A DNA stretch of 64,000 nucleotides from Struthio camelus. Taxonomy: Eukaryota > Chordata > Aves > Struthioniformes > Struthionidae. Under the pieces are notes generated by a model, which saw only the letters and a program-made list of their open reading frames with translations, was not told the origin of the DNA and searched no databases. The stretch is taken from assembly GCF_040807025.1 (NCBI RefSeq), contig NC_090954.1, forward strand, positions 22,386,501-22,450,500. The letters run 5' to 3'. Within the stretch, counting starts at the first letter, position 1. Each line of letters begins with the position of its first letter. A program made the position numbers and the translations under genes. Positions 35,653-48,500 of this stretch are shown here, piece after piece.

Positions 35653-38010
35653 CACAGAACCACAGAATGACTGAGGTTGGAAGAGACCTCTGCGATCACC
35701 TAGTCCAGCTGCCCTGCTCAAAGCAGGGTCAGCTACAGCAGGTTCCTCAGGCACTTGGCCAGCTGGGTTTTGAATATCTCCAAGTACGGTGATTCCACAA
35801 CCTCTCTAGGCAATCTGTTCCAGTTTGTGATCACTCTTACAGTAAAAAAAGTTATTTCTTATATTTAAACAGCATTTCCTATATTTCAATTTGTGTCCAT
35901 TGTTTCTCGCCCTGTCACTGGTCACCACTGAGAGCAATCTGACTCCATCTCCTTTGCTCCCTCCCACTAGGTATTTATTCACATGGATAGAATTCTCCTG
36001 GAGCCTTCTCTTCTCCAGGCTAAACAATCCCAGCTTTCTCAGACTCTTTTCATATGTCAGATGCTCCAATTCCTTAATCACCTTTGTGTCCCTTTGCTGG
36101 ATTCATTTTAGTAGGTCCATGTTTCTCTTGTACCTGGGAGCCCAGAACTGGACACAGCACTCCAGATGTAGTCTCAGCAGTGCTGAACAGAGGGGAATAA
36201 TAACCTCCCTCAACCTGCTGGCGACACTTTTCCTAATGCAGCCTAAGATGCCATTGGCCTTCTTTGCTGCAAGGGCATATTGCTGGCTTATGTTCAACCT
36301 GCTGTCCACCAGGATTCCCACGTTCTTCTCTTGTCAGCTGCAGTCTGTACCAGTGCATGGGATTATTTCTCCCCAAGTGCAGAACTTTGCATTTCTCTTT
36401 GTTGAACTTCATGAGATTCCTGTCAGTCCATTTTTCCAGCCTCTCAAAGTTTCTCTGAAGAGTAGTACAACCATCTGGTGTATCTGATGCTTCTTCCTGT
36501 TTTTTAGCATATGCAAACTTGATGAGGGTGCACTCTATCCCATTTTCCAGGTCGTTAAAGAAGTAGTTAAACAGTGTTTGCCCCAAAATTGACCACTTAG
36601 GTACACTCCTAGTGATTGGTCTCCAGCTGGATGTCATGCTGCTGATCACAATCCTTTAAGCTAATTTTCAGTCCCTCTAACTAACCACTTATTTGGGCCA
36701 TACTTCTTTATTTTCTCTACAAGCATGTTACGGGAGACTGTCGAAAGCCTTACTAAAGTCTAGGTAAACAACATCTACTGCTCTCCCCTCGTTCACTGAG
36801 CTAGTCATCTCATTATAGAAGCTATCAGGTTGGTCAAGTGCAATTTCCCTTCATAATCCATGCTAGCTATTCCCAGTCATCTTCTTGTCCTTTATAAATA
36901 GTTTTCAAGAGGCTTATTTGCTCTATGAGCTTCCCAGGGATTGAAGTGAGGCTGATCAACCTGTAGTTCCCCGTATCCTCCTTCCTGCCCTTCTTGAAGA
37001 TAGTGATATTTGCTTTGTCCCAGTCCTCAGGAACCACCTCCAGTTGCTGCAGCCTTTCATAGGTAATTGAGAGTGGCTTTGCAGTGACATCAGCCAACTC
37101 TCTCAACACTTATGGGTGCATCCCATCAGGGCCCTTAGACCTGGGCACGTCCAGATTGCTTAATGTTCTTTAACCTGATGCTCTTCCACTGAGGGTAAAT
37201 CTTTATTGCTCCAGACTTTCCCATGAGCCTCAGGGATCTGGGATTGCTGAAGGCTGATTTTACCAATAAAGGCTGGGGCAAAGAAGGCACTGAGGACCTC
37301 AGCTTTTTCCATGTCCTTTATTACTGTGGCTCTTGCCTCATTTAGCAGCAGTCTCACATTTTTGCTAGCCTTCCTTTTGCTGCTGATGCACTTGTAGAAG
37401 CCTTTCTAGATACCCTTCACATACCTCACCAGATTCCATTCCAGGTGGGCTTTGGCTTTTCGAACCCCACCATTACACATTCAGACAGCGTCTCTATATT
37501 TCTCCTGAATCACTTGGCCCTGTTTCCACCTCCTGTACGCTTCCTTTTTATGTTTGAGTTTAGTCAGAAGCTCCTTGCTCATCCATGCAGGCCTTCTACC
37601 AGCTTTACTTGATTTCTGCTCTTGATGTCCATCTCCATTGAGATGGACCATTCTTGAGCTGGAAGGAGGTGCCCCTTGAATATCAACCAGCTCTCCTGAA
37701 CCACTCTTCTCTCCAGGACTGTCTCCCATTGGATTTTTCTAAGCAGGTCCCTGAACAGGCTAAATTCTGCTCTTCTGAAGTCTGGGATTGTAATCCTTTT
37801 TACCTAGCTCCCTCTCCTTCACATTCCCAAGCAAGTCTTCCTTGTTTGTATTCAGGTCCAGCAGAGCACCTCCTCTCCTCAACTTCTCAGTCATCTGTGT
37901 TCAGCAGTTGTTATCAGCGCACTCTAGAAACCTCCTGGATTGCTTCTGCCCTGCTGTGGTGTCCTTCCAGCAAATATCAAGGTAGTTAAAGTGCCCCATG
38001 AGACTTCAGC
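35653..38010 (-). mobile_element. 5'-truncated, decayed CR1 LINE
   Basis: The 3' end (plus-strand left end) is CACAGAAC CACAGAAT at 35653-35668, the degenerate CR1 tail octamer. Reading leftward on the minus strand from 38010, the copy runs from inside the endonuclease domain through reverse transcriptase. Broken frames include [30 protein letters not shown] (split: [30 protein letters not shown]), then [15 protein letters not shown]-like, [32 protein letters not shown] and HLTYEKSLRKLGLFSLEKRR. The catalytic FADD is changed to FAYAKK-like. Stops and frameshifts rule out function. It is older than the 53.3 kb copy. Confidence 0.92.
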
Positions 38011-41000
38011 TTGAATGTTCCCTTTTCTGGCCTTTATTTCCTATGGTGTGGCCAGTTACACTTGTGGTAACTGTTGCAACTGGGAGGTGGGGGACGGTGA
38101 TAGGAAGGATGAGGACATACAATGATGCATTACTACAGTGAGAGTATACTAGCAGGCACTGTTTCGACAATAAAAATCCCAAGAAAACAATAAGACTTTC
38201 TGCAGTTTTATCTTCTCATTTCATTTGCGTGGCACAGAGAGGAAACGAATCAGTGCCTACCCTACCTACCCTTTCCCTTTTTTTTTTTTTTTTAGGGTGG
38301 CTGGTATGCCAGAGCTTAACAGGAGGGAACACACTCCATTCTTAGCTGAAAGCAATGACTGTAATTATAACCTAGAAAGACAGCTGATTTTCTCATCCAA
38401 CCCTTTGGTAGATCATCTCATGTGACCTTTGTACTACCAGGAAGTAGTTCTAGTGAAAGTACAGGTCATTGCTTGCTGCAAAACATCTTCAGTGAACGTT
38501 CCTCAGCTCTAAAACTCACCTCCCCCCTTGGCTAAAAGACACTAAGTCTGGTGACTTTTGCCCCAAAACTGTACTTTAGCCAACATAGTCAAGTTGTTTG
38601 TGTAGGTCCAAAATGCATTTCTAGATAAGAGTTTAATGTTGAAAGAACATACGCAGCCACTCTAGATAACATCAACCAAATAACAAAGAATGTGAAAGTT
38701 AAAGAATTTGTCATTTATTTTACCAACAACCTTGTTTACAGTGAAGTAATTTGTTACAATGGTCATTTTAAGAGAGCCTGATATTTTGGAGGAAATTAAA
38801 TTCAGGCTTTGACTATTATCTGTTCTGAAGATCAGAGCTGGGGCTACACATATTGATTCTCTGTAATAACATTCTGCGTTCAGTTTGCAGAATCTCAGGG
38901 CTTTCAATTTGGCAGCAAAAAAGCAAAACATCCATCTCTGTCAGGCTGATATTGCAGTCATTTCATAGACAGAAAGGGAGATTGTAGGTTTCTCACTAAG
39001 AAAATGTAATAACAACATACCTACTCAGAGCAATGCTTGGAAAGTTTAATTCTCTAGTTTCACATGCATTGTAAAATATTTTACAAGCCACGTGCTAGTG
39101 TGGCATTTATCTGTATACATGTAGGGTACACATATGTGAAAGCTGCATTGCATTGTATAGCCACTGTGCCAATATTCTGTCTCAGGGTGAAAGATGCATA
39201 AATCTATTTTCAGAAGTGACTTGTGAATGGAAGAAGGAAGCAAAGAAGCACTAATGCCTCAAGCTGATGATTAGTACTTACACTATTTCTGTAGATACGA
39301 GTATAGCTATTGCTCAGCAGACCTAAGGAGGGGATTGTGCAGTACTGAGTAAAGGTCAGCAAGCAAAAACCACAGCTGCTTGATGTTGAGGGCATCAAAC
39401 TGGGCACATTTTCCTGTATGGCCACCATGGACCATGCATTACCCACACCATCTTGGGAAGCAGCCAACTACAGCTTTCTAACTGTACTGGCTCACCAAAT
39501 CTGAGCGCCAGGCTCTGAAAAGAACTGAGATTGGGAAGGGGATGTGTTGGACATAGGATGAGAGTAGAAAGAAGTTAATTTTTTTTTTGTCAGGTCTAAC
39601 ATCTGAAGAAAGCTTCACATCACATTTAGGCAGCATAGTACCTCTGTATTCTACCAGTATTTTAGAATTTCTGAGCACTTTGTAAACCTGCCGCACTCAG
39701 TACCTTGCTGTAGCATATGTTGCTTTGGGAACTTTCTGGAGCATGGACTCAGCCCAGTTGGCACTGGAATAGGTTTGCAAAGCTAGGACAGGGCTTTCCT
39801 GGGGCCCCCCTGTAGGTCCTACCTCAAGCTTCTCTCTGGGATTGACAAATGGGTCTGCATGGTCCATTCCAAAGCTGTACCATTCATTCTCTATTCAGAA
39901 GTGCACAGTTTCCTGGTCTCTCATCACTTCTGGGTCCTTGTTGTTACTGCAGTTCTTGACATTTCTCCTGTGACATATAGTATAGGGTCAAAATGCAGAA
40001 TGAAACACTCCTGGTCTCTGATCACATCGTCTCTGCTTGAATATCCCTTCTTTTTTCTTTACTCTTGACTACCTGATATCCCTATGACAGTTCTCCACCA
40101 TGGCCTATGCCTAGAATAACGGTGGGCAAAACTTTCCACTTGTCCAAAACACCTCAATATCTTGGTTCAGCACCTGAAACAGTTATAAAGTGACTTCCTT
40201 CTCCTTTTCTTAAAGGAACCTGTCTACTTTTGTATACTCTTATGTGACTAAAAAGCATTGAACTTTCTTATAGCTAGTCAACTATTGCATACAGAGACAG
40301 AGTTTATGTTGTTTGGTACCCCATAGAGCAGGTAAGGACTACTTAAAGGTAGGCTTCAGTGAGTTCAAATTAAGATCCAGCTCAAAGCTCTTAAATATAA
40401 ATAAATCACAGTGAAGCATCAAAACGCAGACAGGCATAGGCTTCTTTGAATAAGAACAAAATGCCCTTGAGCAACAAAATGATGCACAGTGAAGGAGGTG
40501 TCAGCAGAACAGACTGATTCACACATAAGATACATTGTGAGCTGTGCAGTAAAAGGTGTTTACTGTTCACTGGCACATGCAGTCACATGGGCATCAGTGA
40601 GCCTGACTTACCCTATGGCACTGTCATCCTTGATTACAAGGAACTTAAATGGCAATCACTGTACAGAGAAACCCCAGATGCTCTGACATAGAAAGATGGT
40701 TCATAAGAGGAGGGACTTTCATCATGGAAAGTGATTATCCAATAAATTCTTCCCATACAAGTACAGCTCCTAACACCACCTTCTGCTGATCCTGAATTAG
40801 TTCTTAACGCTAACAATTAGCGGACAAAAAAGGAAAATTAATGCAGTTTCTCAGAGGGTTAAACTTAGAAACTCTTTGGCTTAGCAAACCAGTTCTGAAA
40901 ATGGCTATGTGAGTTTAAGCTCGCACTGTGCATAATCCACCCCCATCTCCATATGGCTACTATAGAAACTGACTTTTTTTTCCAGAGAAGATAAAGAGGA

Positions 41001-41959
41001 GTCCATCTCTTAGTGCTCTCTTTCCCTTTACCCAGTTATCCATCCTCTGCCATCCTTGCCTTCAGTCTCCTATTACACAGTGTTCCATCGCTGTTATAGC
41101 ATTGAGACTTCTGGCCTGTTTTCTCTGTTCCCTGTAGGTATTTAGCCCTTTCTTGCAAAACAGTCCATCCCATATATAAGAGTCAGGACCTATTTCCCAA
41201 ACGTATTTCTGTTGCTTTTACTCTTGTGATGTTTAGTGATTCTGCAAGGAGTCCTAGTACCACGGTCTTCCTTTTTTCCAAATTAATTCTCTCTTCCAAG
41301 TCTGTTCTGTTCCTGACTAGACAGAACTGCGCCTCTTTTCAAACCTGCTTCCTAACCTACTGTATGCCTCCACTAACTTTCTGTTAATATTGCTCTGTTC
41401 CTCTTCCTCCAGATTCTCCAGCAAATCTTTGAAAAATCTTGTGTTTGGTCTCATTTTATTTTTCCCAGTTTGCTTTATTGTGCCATTTAGATAGACAGTC
41501 ACCTTTAATGATGCCTTTATTTGCCTTTAATTGTCTCTCTGCTGTTCACCTCCCCAAACACATACAATCCTCAGCCACACACTTCTTAATTTTTATGTGC
41601 TTGGGTTTGCAGCTAAACAACTTCTAAAAAAACAACCTAGTTACACCCTAAAAGTAGTTGAGAATAGACCACCATAAGATAGGTAAGTAATTGACTGAGA
41701 AAAAAATTAAGCATTTATTCTACAGTTCACTGTCAATCTGTGTCAGCGTTTCATGTATCCTCCTACAGAAGTCTGCCATAGACCCAGTTCTATACAGCTT
41801 TTCCACTAATAGCCAGAGTAAGTCACACTCATAAAAGCTGATGCCAACCTGGAACAGGAAAAACAGGAAACTTTTTGGAATTCAAGAGAATCTTGACAAT
41901 TTGGGAGCAAGTCTAAAAAAAAAAAAAAATCAATAAAATAACTTTCATACAAACATGTT
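38011..41959. other. Non-coding stretch
   Basis: AT-rich DNA with a T16 run near 38278-38294. No gene or element recognised. Confidence 0.55.
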
Positions 41960-42590
41960 CAAAATAGTACAGTTAGGAAGATGAAAATAAATATCTCAGT
42001 ACAAAAGGGGGAAATAAATGGATGGGCATTACCACAAAAAATATCTGGATGTTACAGTGGTTCAGAGACTATGAATCAACACTAGTTGTGTCATTTTGAA
42101 AACAGGCAAATTTCATCCTGAGATACATTATTTCAAGTGCTGTATGTAAGACAAAGGAGGTAATCATTCTGCTCTACCTGTTAGTAGTGAGAGCTTGGTT
42201 CCTGTTTTGGCAACACCATTTTATGAAGCACAGACACTTTGGAGAGCTTCCAACAGAGTGACAAAAATAATATGTTCAAAAAACACAACCTTTAAAGACA
42301 GGATGAAAGAATCTGAATTTTTCAGGTAATAAGTAAGTTGAGGGAATGGCAGAAGAGTCTTCCAATACATCAAAGGCTATTACAAAGAAGACAGCCATCA
42401 ATTGTTCTCCACGTCCTCTGGAGCAAGACAAGAAGTAATCAGCTTAATTTGCAACAAAGAGGATTTAGGTTACACATTATAAAAAACTTGCTACTATAAG
42501 GAGAGTTAAGCTCTGGAACAGGCTATCTGGGGAGACAGTAGAGTTTCTTTAATAGGAAATTTTAAGAACATTTTTGGCTGATGCATCAGG
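41960..42590 (+). mobile_element. Ancient CR1/L3-type LINE remnant (3' part of ORF2)
   Basis: The plus strand follows the 3' part of a CR1 ORF2 in order. AGTGCTGTATGTAAGAC with GGAGGTAATCATTCTGCTCTAC corresponds to SVxxRxREVIxPLY. CTTCCAACAGAGTGACAAAAATAAT corresponds to [10 protein letters not shown] run ending GCTCTGGAACAGGCTATCTGGG corresponds to HWNRLPRE. It is very diverged with no open frame, and its orientation is opposite to the younger copies. Confidence 0.65.
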
Positions 42591-42594
42591 GATA

Positions 42595-45500
42595 GGATCG
42601 ACACATTTAATCTATTTCAGAAACAGCAATGAGGTAGAGGATCTTCTAATCTTCTCTTGCATCTTTAATGTAATTTTACCACTGCATTTACATATGTTGC
42701 ACAAAGTCTGCAATTGTTTCCACAATTGTGAATTTCAAACTATTGATTATCTATAAAATTCTTTTTTTTGCATCTTGTTTACCCTAGAAATCCTGTTTCT
42801 CCCCATGCGACACTAAGCGAATTCTTGTTTAGTGAGCCACTTTGACACATAACTATCTTTTCAGATTAGAAGAAATTGTTAGCATGACGTTTTCTTTTGG
42901 TGACTTGCTCATTGAATTCACCTCTGACAAAAGGCAATGTCGGTCTCTCACAACATATAATATGGCTAGCATGTTTTATTGTTTTAATTTTACAGAAGAA
43001 TAAGGAATTTTGTAGATATAAAGACACTGGATTTTTACGTTTTGACAATTTTGTCGAAGTCCCTCTTGATCTAGATAAATTTGAGTAAATTAAATTTAAA
43101 TATACAGATAAACAATCTGCTTATATTGAATTATGATAATGACTTTTGTAGATAGAATTTTCATCATCTAATTTCCAGCTAACTCATGGTCTTGCAACTA
43201 CAAGACAAAGGTTGGGCAATAACAGGCATGAAATAATGTCCATCAGTTATTATTACAGCAGTGTAGAGATGCAAAATGAAAAGACCGTTTGTCCATACAA
43301 ACTTAACTAGACAGCTGCTTTCATGATACAGAGCTGTCAAACCCAACCCCCCCCCCCAAAAAAAAAAACCACCCAAAGGTTTACAAACAAAACAGTTAAT
43401 CTGACCTCTGCACCAGTCAGAACAATGATGGGACACCCCAAGAAAGACAGGCTAGCCTAAATGCAAGCCAGCTCTGCTACTGAAATAATTCATGACTGAG
43501 GATCTCAGAAGTTTGTATATGGAACTCCATGAATTTAAGCATGTGAAAAGAATAGCTTATTCCATTAGGTGATCTCAAAAGGCATCACATACCTAGTAGG
43601 AGCAATTTAAGTTATGAAGTGCTTTTTACTCACCACTGTAATGTAAAAAAAATGACTGCTGCTACTGTAGGAGAGCACAAAGACTAGCACCAAGTGCAAG
43701 TTGTTTATAAATGGTTTTGAAAGTGTTTGTGGTTTGTTCTGGGCCTAGATGGAAAATTATTCCTTTTTAGTATTGGACTATCCAGTTAACTGATTGTAAT
43801 AAAGGGATTGACAACAAGGAACAAGTTCTGTTACAGTCCAGAAATATTCAGCTTTCTCCTACTATCTGAAGTTATTAATTCAGACAGAAAGCAGCAGGAA
43901 CTCCCTCAATAGCCATGGAACTGGTTGGGTTCTGTGCTCTCTTACTCTTTTCCATGGTAATAGGGTCGAGTTCCATGAAACTGGTACAATAGAACCAGAA
44001 CACCAGCTTGAGATCCACACAAGCAGCAAGGAATCCACTACATCAGTCTTAGAGAACACAAAGACACATTGCTAGTCAGGTAACAGGGAGGAAGAAGGCT
44101 TGGGGCAGGGGAGGGTGAAGTGCAGTTTTTTCTTACAGTGTTTGTACTTTCTTCATCTGTACCTTCATGTGATGTTTACCATAATTTAGCTTTTAAGCCA
44201 CAGAAGGCATGCTGCATCATGTTCACAGGTGGTACAACAGATCAAGGAGCCCATGGAGAATCTATAACACATGCAGAAATAGCATGCGTTTTTGGAGCTG
44301 AGTGGGCAATACACAGATGGTATTGACCACTTATTTTTACACCATGACTGTGTCTAATCTGTAGAAAAATATAACCTTAGGGTCTTTCCCAGTCCTTGAA
44401 TTCTAGTACCTCCTTATATTTATTTCTATCCTTGTCTGGAAGCCATTTTAGTGCAAATGCAGTGCAAGCACATGTGCTCTGAGCAAGACTGCAAAGAGCA
44501 GCAGACATGATGGGTACACTCCTACATATGTATTGTCTTCTTCAACAGGCTAGAAACTGGTGGCAATTTTTCTTTAATTTATTTTGTTAATCCATGGCCT
44601 GCTGCACTAATCTTTCTTTTCCACCCTGCTTCCTAAATCATCCCCTGTGGTGGCATAAAGCATTGTCCATGGCAGTTTATCAGTTTAAGATGGTGTTGCA
44701 CTTACAGTAGCCAGAAGATCCCGGGGAAGAGGTAGCGTGAAGACCTGTACTGGCAATCAGACTCTGAATTATTGCAGCTCTCCTCCACTGCAGACTTACC
44801 TGCCTGACTCTCCTGAGCTCCAGCCAAATTGATTAGCAATCGCTCTTTAATGCCTCATGAGAAAGGGAAGTCTCTCAGCATTAGGTGCCAGCCTGCCTTT
44901 TTTCTGGCTCTGACATTACTTGCTGAACAGGCTTTATTTTTCTGCTGCCCCTTTGTGTAGGGACAACTACCAGTGACCACATCTCCAGCCCAGTCTTTTT
45001 TGTGCCTACTGGTTCTACATCATGGGCTAGCAACTCCTAATGCAGCCTTTATTCTGGCAGTCGTCTTCTCTTTACCCAGAATAAGTTGCAGTGCTGTCAC
45101 CTCTTGCTCCCTGGAATGATTAGCTATCAGCCTTTTACAAAAAAAAAAATTATACAGAAATTGGCATTCCTCATACACTCAAACCTCACATTGATGGGAT
45201 GCAAACTAAAGCAAAAAGTCTTAAAAGGAGAGAGACTGAAATCAGAACACTGATTTCAGCAGCAAAACAAGACTCTGCATAACATTTAACGTGAAGTTAT
45301 AACTCATCAGTATCTGCTGTGCCACAGAAACTGGGTTGCTTGGAGAAGGTTAAGAATGGCAAATGAGTCATTTTGGTGGAATTTCTTATTCTGTCTTGTA
45401 GCTCCACCTGAAAGAGACAGAAAAGGATCTTCTGACTAGAAGTTTTCTGGAACAGATATACGATAACCTAAAGGCAAGATTCCTCTATCAAAAATGCCCA

Positions 45501-48500
45501 CAGTGTAGACAGTCACCTCTGAGCTAGTTGTCTGGGCTGTCTTTACAGTCAGACAGAAATAGGTCTCTCAAGAGTCACCTCTTGAAAGGAGATTCAAAGA
45601 TTAGATCATATGTAGACATCCGTACTGCAGACTGAGATTCTCAGATTAGATGAGTTCCACTCATAGCCTTCTAAATCCCACCAACCCATTTCTCTTTTGT
45701 TCTTTCTGACATGGAATACATGCTTGAATACTGTTTTTATTCTTTAGCTACTGAGAATAAAGTTTCTTACAAGACCCCTACCATGTTGCAACTGAGTATA
45801 TCTATATTAATTAGAGATTGCTGCAATAGGGATGTTTAGAAGATAGATAAATCAGGGCAGCTTTAAACTCAAACAATCCCCCCACTTGAGTGGCCTAATA
45901 TCTATTAACAGTACATATTGCCAATTTTATTTCCTACTCACTATTAACCTTTATCGCTGCATATTCAAAGCAGTTAGTTTAACAATCTTATCCTAAATTA
46001 GCTGCAGGTGTACAATACCAGGGAGAAGATGCCATATAATTAGGGCCAAGTGCCATATCCTTGATGCTCTCAGTCCCTGAGATGAAGGGATCAGATCCAA
46101 GAACTCTTTAATAGTGGAATCTGGAAGCAAAGTGGGCAAAATCTTTCTCCGTCACCCCCCCCAGTTTAATGTCTTCTCCTTTTTAAAACATATTTCAGTC
46201 TTTAGAGAGTTCTTAGCCTTCAGCTTCTGCACTAAAGGATACTTGAGAGTGTTACTTTCCCAGGCTGTGGCAGGTATCTGGGCCTGTTACTTAGCTATTT
46301 TTTGTTTGTTTTGTTTTTAAATCTTAGATAGCTGCTGCTATTTTTTTGTCCCATCTCTCCAGGCTGTGCTTCTTTAACGACCAGTAGTTGATGACCAGCA
46401 AGTTCTTCATAATTCTGGGGCCCCTGTTTCAAGATGTGACTGCTTTCAAGACTCCACTGCTACCTATATTTAAATTGTGTATATAATGAAAGACACCTGA
46501 TCCAAGCTCCAATTCACACAGCAAACCCTTGTAGCAAGCTGATAACAAGCCTGCCAGGCAAGGATTGGAGTCTGGCACAGTTATCACAAGGCAGGGTTTG
46601 CTTAAAGCCCAAGGCCTGCTCATAGCAGCAGCAATAGTATTTTAACTAGGACACTGGGAACAAAAAGAAAAAACTTAAACATTTTTTTACTAGTTACGCA
46701 GGATTAGTGTTTGAGTTCAAAACACACTAATATTAATTATATTCTGCTATTGAGTTCCTACTTCCATGGGTACAACAGGTTAGATTTGGCTACAGCTACA
46801 TTCAGGACCCAGATATTTTGAATGTTTTATCTTCTCTAGAAGAGACTACCTGCCAAAACACAAGTACTCATTACACTAAAAAACAGAAGCCTCACTGAGA
46901 ATTTAAGTGACTCCATATTTCAGACAGCTCTATTTGAATTAGTGGTTTACTGTCTTAGCTCTTCAGTGAGACTCATATTTGCATTTTTGTGGGCATAACA
47001 ACTCCAGGGTTGATCAAAAACTACTACAGAAAAGAAAAAAAAGAAGAGGCTAGTCTGAAGAGTTTGAGAATCATTAACTGTGAATAATGTAGGTTTCAGC
47101 AGGATAACTTCATGTCTATAATTTTCATTTTAAGAACAATTTGCAACATAAGAGACTAAGCAAGAAAGCCTAAGAGTTAATATATATTAAAATAGTGGAT
47201 TTTCTTTTGAATGAGCATTCAGAAATAGCTACCTGGAGCCGGACAGAGAAAACAGCTCAAGCAGCAGTATTTGCAATCTAATGTCCAGCTACAGAGTCTC
47301 ATATCAGATATGTCCTTCTAAAATTTTTATGAAGAGAGAGAACAACAGGCATCTCGAACGAAACAACTTCTGCATAACGAGAACTATCGCCAACACTAAA
47401 TGCTATGCGAGATTTCTTTTTCTGTAGCACAAACCTTTTGCTCCCGGGTAGCCCGTTTCCCAATTCCAGTGCAACACTACATTTTCTTCAGCTCATCCTT
47501 TCATGTCATTCATGTCAATTTCGTGTCACACTTCTCGGGTGTGCTCTTTCAAAATATCTTTTCTTGAATTCAGAACTTATTATCATTATCTTAGAATCAA
47601 GTGACTTTTTTTTTTTAAATATGAAAAGCTGTCTGGAAAAGTTTAGTCTTATTTCTATCTTCCCTTTTTGGCATTGTCAGTAAATCTGTCAGAGAGACAG
47701 TGCTCAGCAGAGCCTTGCCTGTAACCAACTAACTGCAGTCAAAATGTTAGCAATTGGAGATATTTCTTGCATCACTTCAGCCGTTTAAGTAGGTGTTTAC
47801 ACGATCTAAAATAATCTTCCACTCTTCCTTCCCCTGAAGGAAAATGACTTGGATCCTTCAAAGGAGAAGAACGGACATCTGCAGATGAGAATTCACATTT
47901 TCCAAAGGCTGAATTGCCCTCCAGCAATGCCCATCTCTCTAATGACTATAGAGGCAGCCTGGTCAAGCAGCTTTAAACATGCAAAAAAGTGGCTTTACAT
48001 AAATATTTTACTTTGAGATGGATAGAGTTAGGAACAAGGAATCCTAGGCCTTTGTGAAGTGTTATTTCTATAGTTATTTTAACCGTAGGAACTACCAAAA
48101 TTGTTATTGCTTGCCACATGTGTTTAATGCCTAGTCTCTTGTGTGGCATGGGTACTACCTCCCCAGTTGCAGTCAAGAGCTTCCACCTGCAAAAAAAGCA
48201 ATAGTGAAGGTGGAAATAGACTTTCACTTTGCTCATTTTTCTACAATAGGAAATGCACAGACTATTCAGAACTAAGATTACAAGTCAAGGTCTGAGAGTA
48301 ACTGAGGCCTTATCCACCTGAAGCCTCCCTGAAGTCATAGCCTTCTCCAACACTGCCAGTCTGGAATGATATCTAGGGGAGCTGATTATTAATGGCTAAC
48401 TTTTATTTTCTTCCTTCTCTCTTTTCTTTTTCTTTTTTTTTTTTTTAAAGGGGGGAGCTATTATCTTATGAACTTATTTCTGCTAAGAGGAGTGACCTAA

